A DNA stretch of 64,000 nucleotides. Origin: Caenorhabditis remanei. Taxonomy: Eukaryota > Nematoda > Chromadorea > Rhabditida > Rhabditidae. Shown one piece after another: positions 19,253-30,308 of the stretch; the stretch's first letter is position 1; every line of letters begins with the position of its first letter. The stretch is taken from assembly GCF_010183535.1 (NCBI RefSeq), contig NC_071330.1:14303717-14367716 (forward strand). The letters are read 5' to 3'. The notes beneath the pieces were generated by a model, which saw only the letters and a list, made by a program, of their open reading frames with translations, did no database searches and was not told the DNA's origin. A program made the position numbers and the translations under genes.

Positions 19253-20870
19253 TCAAATCCCAATAATTTCCATCAACGCATAGTTCTTTGGCATCTGCTG
19301 CACGGTACCTTGTAGTACTGTATTCTCCCGACAGAATGGGCATCTAATGGACCTACTGGCTATGTAGTATGCATTGAATGGTTTACTAGTACCTCTTTCC
19401 AACAATTGACCAGCGCACTCCTCACAAATCGTGTGCCCACACCCTGTGAGCATTCTCGGAGTCCTGGTGGTACTGTACTCAACAAGACAGATTGTGCATT
19501 CATATCCGCTGAAAATTGTGTATGGATTATGGGCTACTGTACTTTTATGGTTACCTTGGAACTATCAAATCACTCCAATAAATATTCCAATACTCATGGA
19601 TTCCCACAAATGACAAAATCCACATTACAGCTTGCATCAAACAAATCACGGATGTCTCTGCTGTATAGTTTTTTATCAATAAAAATATCATAGCTCCGTG
19701 AGTCACTAGAAAAACTTTGTGTATCTTTTGGAATGGTGCTGGTAGTTGGTAGAGGGATGAGCGGAGATATGGTAGGTAAAAGAAGACAAAAGCAGAGCCA
19801 AGCATGATGAATTGCGGGAAGAGTATTCCCTGAAAATGATCTTCTACTATGTGTACATTGAAATTTATTTTTTGTTGTTAAAAACTTACCTTCTCATCAA
19901 CTTTCAATGAACTCATCAAAAACGTGGACACGATTGGACACATCACAGCTGCTCCATTCCCAATCAGCAACTCAAATTTAATTCGTGTAGCCTTCGAAAA
20001 GTCACTGAGGACAAGGATAACTCCAGAAGATGCAAGAACTGACAAAAGGATTGTAGAATATAATATGAAAATAAAAAGTACGAGAGCATCAGTGTAGTAT
20101 GCTGGTTGGAGTTTGTCGATTACCAGATAAGCTAGAAAACTCCAAACAAGGAGAGGACAAACGTATTTGATGAGGATCATGAGGGAGTGGGCCTCCTCCT
20201 CCCGATTGTCAGGCATTTCTGCTTTTGCTTTTGCACGATTTCTAACAAGATCCCTCTCATCTTGTCGGGTATTATCAGGAATAGGCTCAGGGCTCTGGCT
20301 AACCAAAATCTTATAGAGGTGTTGAGAGCTCGCAAAAGAAAGCATCCATGCAAAAACTTGAAGCCAATTAAACACATCAATAGCGGCAGACACTAGGTAA
20401 ATATGAGCAATGACGAGAAGTATCTGGGTTTTGGTGAATTCCGAGGAATGTGGAGTGTTTCGATGTGGAGTACCATGAGGGATGAACCACAGGAAGGAAT
20501 ATATACTGACAGCATAAATTAACGCAATGAGTTGAAGGCTGGACACAGTCTGAAAGGGGTATCGTTAGTACTGTAGCTTATAAGCAGAACTTACCTTTTT
20601 ATTGTATCCCGAATAATACAGTAAATATCTTGATCTCATCGCCCATAGAATCACTGCCATGTATCCAATCAGCAACTCATTTCTATGCCGTTTTACCTCA
20701 TCGAATTTCAGAATTTGATGAAAAAAACTGCTTAATTCAAGAAGTGAACCTACTATAGCGACCGTCGCTGTGTATCCGAGAATTGTTTTCCAAGTTCCAC
20801 TTTCAGGTAATAGATGGTTTAATATTGCTGAGGCAAAGAATATTAGTGGAACGATTTTGCGGGTGATCAT
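19253..20870 (-). CDS. Chimeric 12-TM RING gene (RING-I fused to a complete RING-II)
   Basis: Four exons: 20870-20595, 20549-19890, 19829-19555, 19508-19253 (488 residues, phases 0, 0, 2). Exon 1 and the first half of exon 2 are RING-I (MITRKIVPLIFF, then TVSSLQLIALIY). At DNREEEAHSLMILIKYV, near 20180, exon 2 passes in frame into a RING-II first exon, whose old 5' UTR is now coding. The rest is a complete RING-II: FLMSSLKVDEK, the second membrane exon (shortened, no acidic tail) and a C3HC4 RING (CTIC, CGH, CEEC, CPFC) ending MPKNYALMEIIGI. About 12 membrane segments result. Every splice site and phase works, so this looks like a functional product of unequal exchange. An alternative ATG at 20888 would add six residues. 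Confidence 0.8.
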
Positions 20871-20888
20871 TGTCAGGCAAGGAGGCAT

Positions 20889-21790
20889 AATGAAGGGAAG
20901 TCTATGGCAGATGAAGGTGTATTTTGGGCAAGAAGACCTGCAAATTGGACCAGTAATTTCGGAGGGAGAGATAATGAAGGAATTGGTCAGAGTGGGAGAG
21001 CAAATTGAGAGGAGGACAACGGAGAATCAGGGGAATAGTGCAGAGGAAAGACTAATGACCGCGTGAGGAGAGGAAGATCGATCTCAGATGGAATCAGGGA
21101 CAGTCAAAGAGAGAAAATAGAGATGTGAGTGAGAATCGGGAAAAAAAGTGGGTGAGGGAAGACGGATGACGTGGGAAATCTGATTCTGGGGATTCGTTGG
21201 CATGAGAAATGACGGACGACAATTTGGGCCGTCTAGGACAGTAAGAAGGAATGGTGACGTGGTAGATGAACGAGATTTGGCAGGGAGGACCTGTATATTT
21301 GGAGGATAATAAGTGGAGACAATGTGAGGAGACAGTAGTGGGAATAATGGATGACGTGGGTAATAATAAGAGCAGAGGGAAGATGAGTATAGAGAACGGT
21401 AGCCACAGGAGTCTGAGAATGAGTGCTAATAGCAATCCGCTGAAATCCGCAAAAAATTTAATCACATTTCAACAGAATTGATCTTAAAAAAACGCGACAG
21501 TTCAAAATTTACCAAAAATGCGAAAAAACGACATAAATCGACTGGTCAATTAAGCTGTGTATCAAAATGGCACAACAAAACAGCGAATTGAAAAAAATTT
21601 ATGAAATTTGAATTTGCCTCCAACTCCAGTGGAGCGCAGTACTCACCCTCAGATGAGTACTGCGCTTTTTGTCTTAGTTACCGTAACTAGCAAGAAGACA
21701 GATGTGGCCGGTAGATGAGGCGGGAAGACCCCCTGGGAAAATTTTGGCATTTCTGTTCACGTCGTCACAGTACCCTTCATTCACTCTCAA
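20889..21790. promoter_or_regulatory. Divergent gap between chimeric gene and RING-II gene C with TGACGTGG sites
   Basis: A 920-bp head-to-head gap between ATG 20870 (minus) and ATG 21791 (plus). It carries TGACGTGG at 21167-21174, 21255-21262 and 21352-21359, spaced about 90 bp apart. The segment 21050-21110 (GAGGAAGATCGATCTCAGATGG) repeats the block at 17655. A shared bidirectional promoter is inferred from position and repeated motifs. Confidence 0.45.
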
Positions 21791-22945
21791 ATGATCCCCA
21801 TCAAATACGTTTGTCCTCTCCTTGTTTGGAGTTATGCAGCTCATCACATTTTCAACAAACTCCTACCGAAACAAACTCCTGAACAACCTATAGGTATATT
21901 ATTTTTCATAATTTTTTTGGCAGCTTATGCATTCTATGGAGTTATCTGTTTTTGCTGTTCACTTTTCGAAATTAATGAGGCCAAACTGCATAAAATTGAG
22001 TTGCTGATTGGGAATGGAGTAGCTATACTGTGTCCAATTTTGTCCAGCTATTTGAAAGTTGATGAGAAGGTTAGTTTTTAGTACAATATATAAATTTCTA
22101 TAATATGATTGTTTCCAGGAAATGTACTTTATACAATTTTTCTTGCTTAGCTCTACTCTTGTCTTCTTTTACCTTCCATATCACCGCTCTTCCCACTATC
22201 AACTACCAGCACCATTCCATAAGATACACAAACTGCTTCTAGTGACTCACGGAGCTATGATATATTCTTTAGTGATGAAACAAAAAGCTGATGGGACTTG
22301 TTTCATGCAAACTGTAATGTGGATTTTGTCATTTGTGGGGATCCATGAGTTTTGGAATATTTTTTGGAGTGAATTGAGAGTAAGAAGAGAGAATGTGGAA
22401 CCACCTGTCATCAATAATCATATTAATACAATAATAACCATGAGTTTATCTCCATGTCCATGGAATTACGAAGAGGATTACGAAGAGAATCACGAAGAGG
22501 ACGAGGAGGAACCCCCCGTTCCAGAAGCCCCCACTCCAGAAGCAGACGACGATTTTCCAGACGACGTGGAGGAGGAACCAGAAGTGCAGAATGATGGTCA
22601 AAACGAAGAGGAGCACAATCTAGATGCACTACACGAACGTCTTCGGAACATGGCCAGAAATCCTCCCATCTTTGAACAAGACGCGTAAGAGACTACAGTA
22701 ACCTAACTACAGTAACCCCATTCTTTTTCAGCACCGACTGCATCGTTTGTACCAATGGCTACAGTACCACTTGTTTCCCCGTCGTTCTCAGATGTGGACA
22801 CTCGATTTGTGAGGAGTGTGCGGGAACGTTGTTGGCTATTGGTGATGGTTTCATTCATTGTCCATTCTGTCGATCGGTCACTATGGTATACGGTAGTGTG
22901 CGAGAGCTGCCAAGGAACTATGCGTTAATGCAGAGGATTGGATGA
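21791..22945 (+). CDS. RING-II membrane protein (gene C, intact)
   Basis: Exons 21791-22069, 22119-22684 and 22732-22945, phases 0 and 2, 352 residues. Exon 1 (MIPIKYVCPLLVW) has three hydrophobic segments and the loop NEAKLHKIELLIGNG. Exon 2 (EMYFIQFFLLSS) has three more, then a long acidic, proline-containing cytosolic tail (EEDEEEPPVPEAP). Exon 3 is a C3HC4 RING: CIVC, CGH, CEEC, CPFC, ending LPRNYALMQRIG. AATAAA lies at 22992. Probable membrane ubiquitin ligase; the acidic linker may dock a partner. All sites are intact and nothing suggests decay. Confidence 0.85.
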
Positions 22946-23483
22946 TAAAAGTTTAATTTTTGAATTGATTGTTTTGAATTGTTGCAACAGGAATAAATCA
23001 TTAAAAATGTTTTACTTTAGGTTTTCAGTTTGTGTGGGTTACTGTAGCGGGTTCACGTCATAAAAATCTATGTGAAATCTCACCAAACCCTATTTTTCAT
23101 AGAAAATTCTATAAATTTCCTATATTTAAAGCCTGAAATCCCTCCCTACCGATTGATATTCAAAAAGTACTGACTTTTTTAGCGTAACTCACTCAATTTA
23201 GTGTCATGACCCATTAAACTTGTATATTCGAAATCAGACGGTTCAGAAAAGTAGAAATATCACTAGGTTTGGTTTGGTTGGGTCTCGACGCGAAAACTAC
23301 AGTACCTTGCGTCCGGATTACTGTAGGTATCGTGGTGGGACCTTCAAGTTATTTAAGAAAATTACAAACGTACAGTAGCTCCACAACACTTTTGCCGACC
23401 TGAATCCCAAAGTGTACTTTTATAGAATCATTTATTGAATAGAAATTCATACAAACAATTATTCGGAACAAATGTTGTGTAAA
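22946..23483. other. Convergent intergenic region with dispersed repeats
   Basis: Between the 3' ends of genes C and D. It holds GGGTCTCGACGCGAAA followed by CTACAGTACC near 23280-23310. No gene is seen. Confidence 0.55.
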
Positions 23484-24591
23484 TCAGTGCCCCAACTTCT
23501 CCATCAATTCAATTAGCGCATAATTCTTTGGTAACTCGGACCCAATCGTATATGTGCTTCTCTGACAGGTCGGACAAATCACAAATAAAAAGTTATCCAC
23601 GATGTTCTGCAGCCGACCAACACACACATCACAAATCGAGTGTCCACATTCCTTGAGGATTCTGGGAACTCTTGTCTTACTGTAGTCCTCCAAGCATATA
23701 TTGCATTCTAGTCTGAAAAAAGAACTTATGGGTTACTGTAACTAGAGAGGAATTACCTGAGTTGCTGTCTTACCAGATTCTGAGTATCCTGCGCTGGTGG
23801 AGCTTCAGGAGCGACTGGGAGCCGGGCAGGTGTGGAAGCGGAAGTTCTGGCGAATAGACGATCAATAAAATTCTGAGTACCCTGAGTCGGTCGATCTTTC
23901 AGATCTACAAGGCGCTCCGCAACATGCAACTTTCCATTGTAATCAATAACTAGAATTGGATAATTATCTTTGGCAAAATTTTGACATAATCTCAAATCAG
24001 TCCTATAAATACTCCAAAACTCATGGATCCCGACAAATGACAAAAGCCACATTACAGCTTGCATAAAACAAATCCCATCAGCTTTTTGATTTTCCACCAA
24101 AAAATATATAATAGCTCCGTGAGTCACTAGAAGCAGTTTGTGTATCTTTCGGAACGGTGTTGGTAGGTTATAGTGGGATGAGCGGAGATATGGAAGGTAA
24201 AAGAAGACAAGAGCAGAGCCGAGCAGGATGAATTGCGTGAGGTACATTTCCTGGAAATATTCATTTTATAGAAATTCATTTTTTGTTGTTAAAAACCTAC
24301 CTTCTCATCAATTTTCAATGAGCGCATCAAAAAGGTGGGCACAATTGGACACAGTATAGCTACTCCATTCCCAATCAGCAACTCAATTTTATGCAGTTTA
24401 GCCTTATCAATTTCGAAAACTAGACCGCAGAGAAGGATTTCTCCAAAGAATGCATAAACTGGCAAAAAGATTGTGAAACATAATATAAGAACAAGTTTTT
24501 CGAAGGCTTGTGTTGGTTGGAGTTTGTCGATTACCAGATGAACTACAAAACTCCAAACAAGGAGAGGACAAACGTATTTGATGGGGATCAA
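23484..24591 (-). CDS. RING-II membrane protein with lost ATG (gene D)
   Basis: Exons 24591-24301, 24250-23757 and 23712-23484, phases 0 and 2, 337 residues. There are six hydrophobic segments, the loop DKAKLHKIELLIGNG, a proline/alanine linker (PVAPEAPPAQDTQN) and a RING with CNIC, CGH, CDVC and CPTC, ending LPKNYALIELMEKLGH. The family start ATGATCCCC is TTGATCCCC here (24589-24591). No in-frame ATG precedes it before a stop, so normal initiation seems lost although the body is open. Possibilities are a TTG start, a spliced-in start, or a very recent pseudogene. It lies divergent from fragment E. Confidence 0.65.
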
Positions 24592-24873
24592 AGAGATGTG
24601 AGAGGGGGTGAGAGTGAATAAGGGGTAGTGAGGTTAGGAAATGACAGTTTCCCCAGGAGTCTTCCCGCCTTATCTACCTGCCACATCTGTCCTCTTCCTA
24701 GTTACGGTAAATAAGGCTGGAGGCACTCACGTCATCTGTTATTCTTTTATTCTCCATTTCCTCCCCAATCGTCTGCTCTTATTGATCTCCGTTGTATTCC
24801 CCCTCACCACCCTCTTAGTTAACTTCAGAATCCGAGGATAACCAGCAAGACTGCCGCCTTTCTGCACGTTGCT

Positions 24874-25710
24874 TTGACTTTCCTACTCTATCTGTTGATT
24901 GGGCCGACCAAATATGCTTACTTGCTCCCGGCATGTACTGTAATGTGCATTATCTCGGCGTTCGAAATTATTAGTTTCATTCGAAACATTCAAGATGACC
25001 AAGACATGGATGCGAGGAATCAGAGAGCTCCAGAAGCTCGTGATGGTCCACAAGCAGTTGAAATCGCCCCTCAGGAAAACAATATTGAAGAGGTTGCGGA
25101 TGCAGAGGAGGTTAATGCGGACCTGAGAATTAATGAGTTACGAGAAGAAATTCGTAGAGACATCCAAATGATACAAGACGATCCGAGAATGCCGCTTGAG
25201 CAAACAATGATCATTTTGGATAGAATTGATGATACATGGAGGGTCATTAATTTGATTGGATTTGATAGAAGGAGGTTATGGGAACAAAGATAAGGCAACA
25301 AGGAATTGTTGGTGCCCAAAACAATCGTCCAGTTGCAAGAAATCCAGTTCCCGAACCAGATACTCAAGATGTCGTTGCCCGGCTCCCAGTTGCTCCTGAA
25401 GCTCCACCCACTCAGGATACTCAGAATCCGGTTAGACAGCAACTCAGGTAATTCTTCTCCAGTTACAGTAACCCATAAGTTCATATTTTTCTGACTAGAA
25501 TGCAATATATGCTTGGAGGACTACAGTAAGACTAGAGTTCCCAGAATCCTCAAGGAATGTGGACACTCTATTTGTGATGTGTGTGTTGGTCAATTGCAGA
25601 GAGTCGATCGCAACTATTTTATTGTGAATTGTCCTACATGTAGGAAAAAGACATTTACTACTCGCTCCAAGTTGCCAAAGAATTATGCGCTGATTGAATT
25701 GATGGAGTAG
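24874..25710 (+). pseudogene. Degenerate RING-II-like gene (gene E)
   Basis: 24874-25293 encodes a hydrophobic start (LLYLLIGPTK, CTVMCIISAFEII; like the end of RING-II exon 2) and a long charged helical tail. The frame then shifts, and the family linker (LPVAPEAPPTQDTQN to RQQLR) continues in another frame to a GTAATTC donor near 25450. The RING exon (about 25496-25710: CNIC, CGH, CDVC, CPTC) lost its acceptor (TTTTTCTG where relatives have TTTTTCAG), and TAG replaces AAG four codons before the family end. No ATG opens the frame. Three independent lesions make it a pseudogene. Confidence 0.7.
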
Positions 25711-26142
25711 TTGGAGCACTGATTTACACAACAATTTTTCCAAATAATTTTGTGTATGAATTTGCTTTTGAAATTTTTGATAAATGTTTTAAAGAAATAT
25801 TGTTTGCATTCACAGCTTGGGATTCAGGTTGGGATAGGTGCTGTGAAGCTAGCTACTGTACCCTTTGAAGGGTTGAAGCGATTCCACCATGATAACTACA
25901 GTAATCCACCACGATAAGTGCAGTAATTTAATTGGTCCTGAGACAAAATTGAGTGAGTTACGGTAGTTCAATGTTTTCAAAACAATTCGAAAATCTGTAA
26001 TTCTCTAAATATCGATCGGTTGGGGTTCAGATGACACATGGATTTTCAAAATGTTCTCTTATACCAGGTACTGTAACCCACACGAGCCTAAAAACCGATA
26101 GTTGTTAAACTGAAACAACATTAATCATTTATTCCAGTGGTA
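25711..26142. other. Intergenic 3' flanks
   Basis: A former 3' UTR shared with 18719-18800, then dispersed CTACAGTAATCC and GTGAGTTACGGTAG repeats. Nothing coding. Confidence 0.5.
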
Positions 26143-27056
26143 TCAATTCCCAAAACAAAACAAAAAATTTACAAAAAATTCAGATAAATAAATGATCCCG
26201 GCGCCTCTCACTACAGTACCCTCACGACAGAATGGGCATTGGATAATCCACATGGACATGGAGAATGACACTGCTCTACTAACACTATGTTCCAACAATT
26301 GACCAGCGCACTTCTCACAAACCGTGTGTCCGCACGCACTGAGCATTCTCGGAATCCTGGTGGTACTATACTCAACAAGACAGATTTTGCATTCATATCC
26401 GCTGAAAATTTGGTATGGGTTATGGGTTATTGTAGTTTATGTGGTTACCTTGGGGTCTTCATGAGCTGCTCCATATTTCGAAGAAGTTCGTGTGGTGCTT
26501 CTAAACTGTGATCCTCTTCATTTTGACCATCATCTTGGATTTCAGGTTCTTGCTCTTGCTCCACGACTGGAAAAAAAAAAATCGGCTTCTGCACCGGGAA
26601 TGTCCTGCTCCTCTTCGTAATCCCTATTCGGAGAGTTCCCCCTCAATCTCAAATCACTCCTATAAACACTCGAAAACTCATGGATCGCCACAAATGACCA
26701 AATCCACATTGCAGCTTGCATAAACCATATCCCGGCGGTCTCTGCTCTATAGTTTTTTATCAATAAAAATATCATAGCACCGTGGGTCACTAGAAAACGT
26801 TTGTGTATCTTCTGTAACGGTGCTGGTAGGTGATAAAGGTCTGACAAGGGAACCTTTTAAGTGGGAGTTAACGCCAGCGAAAACGACCTATACAGGGTGA
26901 AAGAGCATGTTTGAAAACCTATAAATCAACTTTCAAAAGTTGCTTACGTGACCTGTAAGTGGCTGAAATCTCGACCTGAAAATCGACCAATTTTACCATT
27001 GATTTATTGTATCTCCTACCACGTTTATAAAGACTTCGGCGGCAGTATAAAAACGT

Positions 27057-27125
27057 GTTCGAGTGGCGCAGGTGGTTAGAGCCTAGGAGGAGAACAATTT
27101 TGCGCTGGTTCGATCCCCTCTACTG
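27057..27125 (+). repeat. tRNA-like sequence in left arm of foldback
   Basis: TGGCGCAGGTGGTTAGAGC resembles an A box and D arm, and GGTTCGATCCC matches a B box and T arm; the spacing (about 70 nt) fits a tRNA. A pol III transcript is possible. The inverted copy is at 27371-27441. Confidence 0.55.
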
Positions 27126-27370
27126 TTTTTTTTGTTTGATTTGTTTTTTTTCCTTTTTTCAATGTTTTTTTTTGGCAGTTAAATATCATTATAGTTTTTC
27201 GGATTCCACCATCAACGTGATTCTTTTCAGAGTCCCTTTTAACTGTTGATTTTAAGAAAGATCTGCCGGTTGGCAGGTGCCGCGAGGTGGAATCCGAAAA
27301 ACTATAATGATATTTAACTGCCAAAAAAAAACATTGAAAAAAGGAAAAAAAAACAAATCAAACAAAAAAA

Positions 27371-27441
27371 CAGTAGAGGGGATCGAACCAGCGCAAAATT
27401 GTTCTCCTCCTAGGCTCTAACCACCTGCGCCACTCGAACAC
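27371..27441 (-). repeat. tRNA-like sequence in right arm of foldback
   Basis: Inverted copy of 27057-27125 on the minus strand with the same A-box-like and B-box-like motifs. Confidence 0.55.
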
Positions 27442-27741
27442 GTTTTTATACTGCCGCCGAAGTCTTTATAAACGTGGTAGGAGATACAATAAATCAATGG
27501 TAAAATTGGTCGATTTTCAGGTCGAGATTTCAGCCACTTACAGGTCACGTAAGCAACTTTTGAAAGTTGATTTATAGGTTTTCAAACATGCTCTTTCACC
27601 CTGTATAGGTCGTTTTTGATGGCATTAGGTACCACTTAAAAGGTTCCCTTGTGAGAAAAAGATATTTGGAGAGTAAAAGAAGACAAGAGCAAAGCCAAGT
27701 AGGGTGAATTGTATGTTGTGCATAATCTGAAAATGAGAACT

Positions 27742-28605
27742 TACCTTTTTATCGTATCCCGAATAAAACAGTAAATATCTGGATCTCATCGCCCATAGGA
27801 TCACTGCCATGTATCCAATCAGTAACTCATTCTTACACCGTTTTACCTCATTGCCTTTCAGAATTCGATGAACATAACGGATCCCTTCAAGACATAAACC
27901 CGCGACGGAGACCGTCACGGTATACATGAGAACTGTGTAGATGAGATATAAGGGGACATGAAAACTTTCACTTTCAGGTATGAATAGCTTTTGTAATATT
28001 GTTGAGGCAGCGTATAATAGGGGAACGATTTTGCGGGGGATCATTGCTAGACAAGGAGGCAGAATGAAGGAAAGGACTGGACAGTCTATAGCAGATGAAT
28101 GTGTGTCTCGGGCGGGAAGACCTGCAAATTGGACCACTAATTTGGGGGGAGAGATAATAAGGAGTGTGGGAGACAGTGGAGAGCAAATAGAGAGGCTGAC
28201 GACGTGGCAGCAGGAGAATCAGGGGAAAAGTGGCAGAGGGAAAAAAAGAACTGCGTGAGGATCAATCTTATAGGTTTCAATTAGACTTGTCTAGCAATGA
28301 TCCCCCGCAAAATCGTTCCCCTATTATACGCTGCCTCAACAATATTACAAAAGCTATTCATACCTGAAAGTGAAAGTTTTCATGTCCCCTTATATCTCAT
28401 CTACACAGTTCTCATGTATACCGTGACGGTCTCCGTCGCGGGTTTATGTCTTGAAGGGATCCGTTATGTTCATCGAATTCTGAAAGGCAATGAGGTAAAA
28501 CGGTGTAAGAATGAGTTACTGATTGGATACATGGCAGTGATCCTATGGGCGATGAGATCCAGATATTTACTGTTTTATTCGGGATACGATAAAAAGGTAA
28601 GTTCT
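27742..28605. repeat. Exact inverted duplication of a RING-I first exon
   Basis: 27742-28053 and 28286-28605 are inverted copies with no differences I can find across exon A (100 codons), its donor and a few bases past the ATG. Homology stops abruptly at CTAGACAAG. A 230-bp unique spacer lies between. The two exons belong to genes F and G, giving head-to-head starts 252 bp apart. Other family copies differ at many sites, so the arms were made or homogenised recently. Confidence 0.85.
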
Positions 28606-29708
28606 GCTTATAAGCTGCAGTATAATACTAACGAGACCCTTTTCAGAATGTGTTCTGGCTACAACTCAACGCGTTAATCTATGCTGGGAGTATATATTCC
28701 TTCCTGTGTATCATACTTCATGCTGATCCACGTATTCCCACTCCCCCTCCCTTGGAATACACCCAAACCCAAATTTATCTCGTCGTTGCTCATTATTACG
28801 TAATGTTTACAGCTATTGGTACGGAAAATTGGCTTCAAGTACTTGCATGGATAATCTCTTTGGCAAGCTCTATGCACATTTATGAGATTTTGACAAGCCA
28901 GAGACCTGAGCCTGCTCCTGTTGCTCCTTCCACTACACCCAACATCCAAGATCGACTAGATGAGAGGGCTCTTGGCGAAAATCGCGCAGAAACGAGAGCA
29001 GAAGTGCCTGACAATCAGGAAGAAGAGGGAAATTGAGGAGCAGGAATTCAAGCTACCCCCAACATCCGAGATCGACTAGACAAGAGGGAGAGATTGATTT
29101 GTGGAGTGATGAGGGATTTAGCTAGAAATCGTGACGCCGCTCCAGCAACTAAATCAGAGAGTACCGAGAACTCAGCTGTTCCACCAAACACCAGCGCCGG
29201 ACACCAGACTGGCACTCATACCGCCGTTCCAACCAGCCTATATCTTGACTCAACTGTCGTACAAATTCTTCTAAAAGGACTCGAAATTCTCGCCAAGTAT
29301 CCTCCAGAGAACCCCATAGAGGTCTTGGCCGACTTCCTCTTGCTTCACAAGGATATTTACAACGCGGAAAACCAGAACCGAGATGAACATTCCATGGACC
29401 ATTTTTTTTCTCCCCATTGCAATGAAGCGATGATGTCAGAGGGGGAAATCTTCGCAGCAAAAATTCAAGCGGCTTGGTATCCGAGGGGACAAGGCATTCG
29501 AGAAAAAACCGAATTATGTTTGGATTTGTTAATCCAGTTCTTCAAAAATGATGCGGTTCCCTTCATAATGCGGAATGCTATCAAAAAGATGGAGGAGAAA
29601 CGTAGACATCGGGACCATAGAAATGAGCTCTTTGGATTGCCGAACACCTGGAAAGACCAAGATTTTCTCTACGATTTTGCTGACGTGACCCGTCTGTCCT
29701 ACCTGTAG
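28297..29708 (+). pseudogene. RING-I gene with nonsense codon and fused RING-II tail (gene G)
   Basis: Exons 28297-28596 and 28647-29708, phase 0. Six hydrophobic segments are followed by the SQRPEPAPVAPSTT linker. At 29034-29036 a TGA stands where relatives read TTG (NLGARIQ). Beyond it the same frame stays open through the helical region (IQAAWYPRGQ, CLDLLIQFFKN, IRNAIKKMEEKRRHRD) to TRLSYL at 29708. That end is an out-of-frame join to the last quarter of a RING-II RING exon (CPTC to LQKNYALIELME in another frame, 29695-29775). A 129-residue product could still be made. Confidence 0.7.
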
Positions 29709-30308
29709 GAAAATGACATTTACGACTCGCTCCGAGTTACAAAAGAATTATGCGCTGATTGAATTGATGGAGTAGTTGGAGCACTGACAAATAATTTTTA
29801 TTCTGAATTTTCATGATATTGTATTGAAATAAATGATAAACGTTAAAAAATGTTGCTTGCTTTTATATTTTGGAGTTCAGGTCGGTAGAGGTGTTGTGGA
29901 GCTACTGTACTAGGTTTGAAGCGATTTAGGTCGCACCACAATAATTACAGTAATCCGGACCCAAGGCACTGTAGCTTTCGCGTCGAGACCCAACCACTCC
30001 GAACCTGGGGGTATTAATATAGTTGTGAACCGTCCGTCTCAAAGCGATGATTCCGAATATTCAAGTTTAACGGGTCCTGAGACGATATTGAGTGAGTTAC
30101 GGTAGCTCAATGTTCAAGACGAGAGTAGCGACGGAGCTCCAGATGGAACATGGATTTACACATCGTTAACTTTTAGCCGGTACTGTAACCTACACGAGCT
30201 GAAAACCTAAAGTTGTTGAAGTAAAACATCTTTAATCATTTATTCCAGTTGTATCAATTCAAAACATTCAATTAATAAATAAACATTTTACAAAAAACAA
30301 AAAATAAT
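29709..30308. other. Intergenic; duplicated at 42949-43640
   Basis: This begins with the RING-II tail relic and its 3' UTR, then the GTCGAGACCCAACCACTCCG and GGGTCCTGAGACGA repeats. The whole stretch closely matches 42949-43640, marking a segmental duplication. No complete gene. Confidence 0.65.

Larger units (their letters stand above)
26845..27651. mobile_element. 807-bp foldback element, Tc4/Tc5-like, with tRNA-like cargo
   Basis: Near-perfect inverted arms of over 300 bp start CAAGGGAACCTTTTAAGTGG and end with the complement. The target duplication is TGA (26842-26844 and 27652-27654), the TNA type used by Tc4/Tc5. Removing element plus one TGA gives sequence that aligns without gaps to intact relatives (for example 45800-45820). 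Each arm carries a tRNA-like segment with A-box and B-box-like motifs, so they lie in opposite orientation. The centre (27230-27290) has no transposase. Confidence 0.85.
26143..28044 (-). pseudogene. Chimeric RING-I/RING-II pseudogene with foldback insertion (gene F)
   Basis: From ATG 28044 a complete RING-I exon A (MIPRKIVPLLYAAST to SGYDKK, ending 27745) is joined to RING-II exon B' through an 18-nt relic intron (GTAAGTTCTCATTTTCAG), too short to splice but in frame. Exon B' is interrupted by a TNA-site foldback (26845-27651). After it, an extra A in an A-run near 26570-26580 shifts the frame before the acidic tail ends. The RING exon (26401-26143: CGH, CEKC, CPFC) has lost the MPKNYxLMEVIGI tail. 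The exon A/B' joint implies recombination inside the homologous intron of the two subfamilies. Confidence 0.75.
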
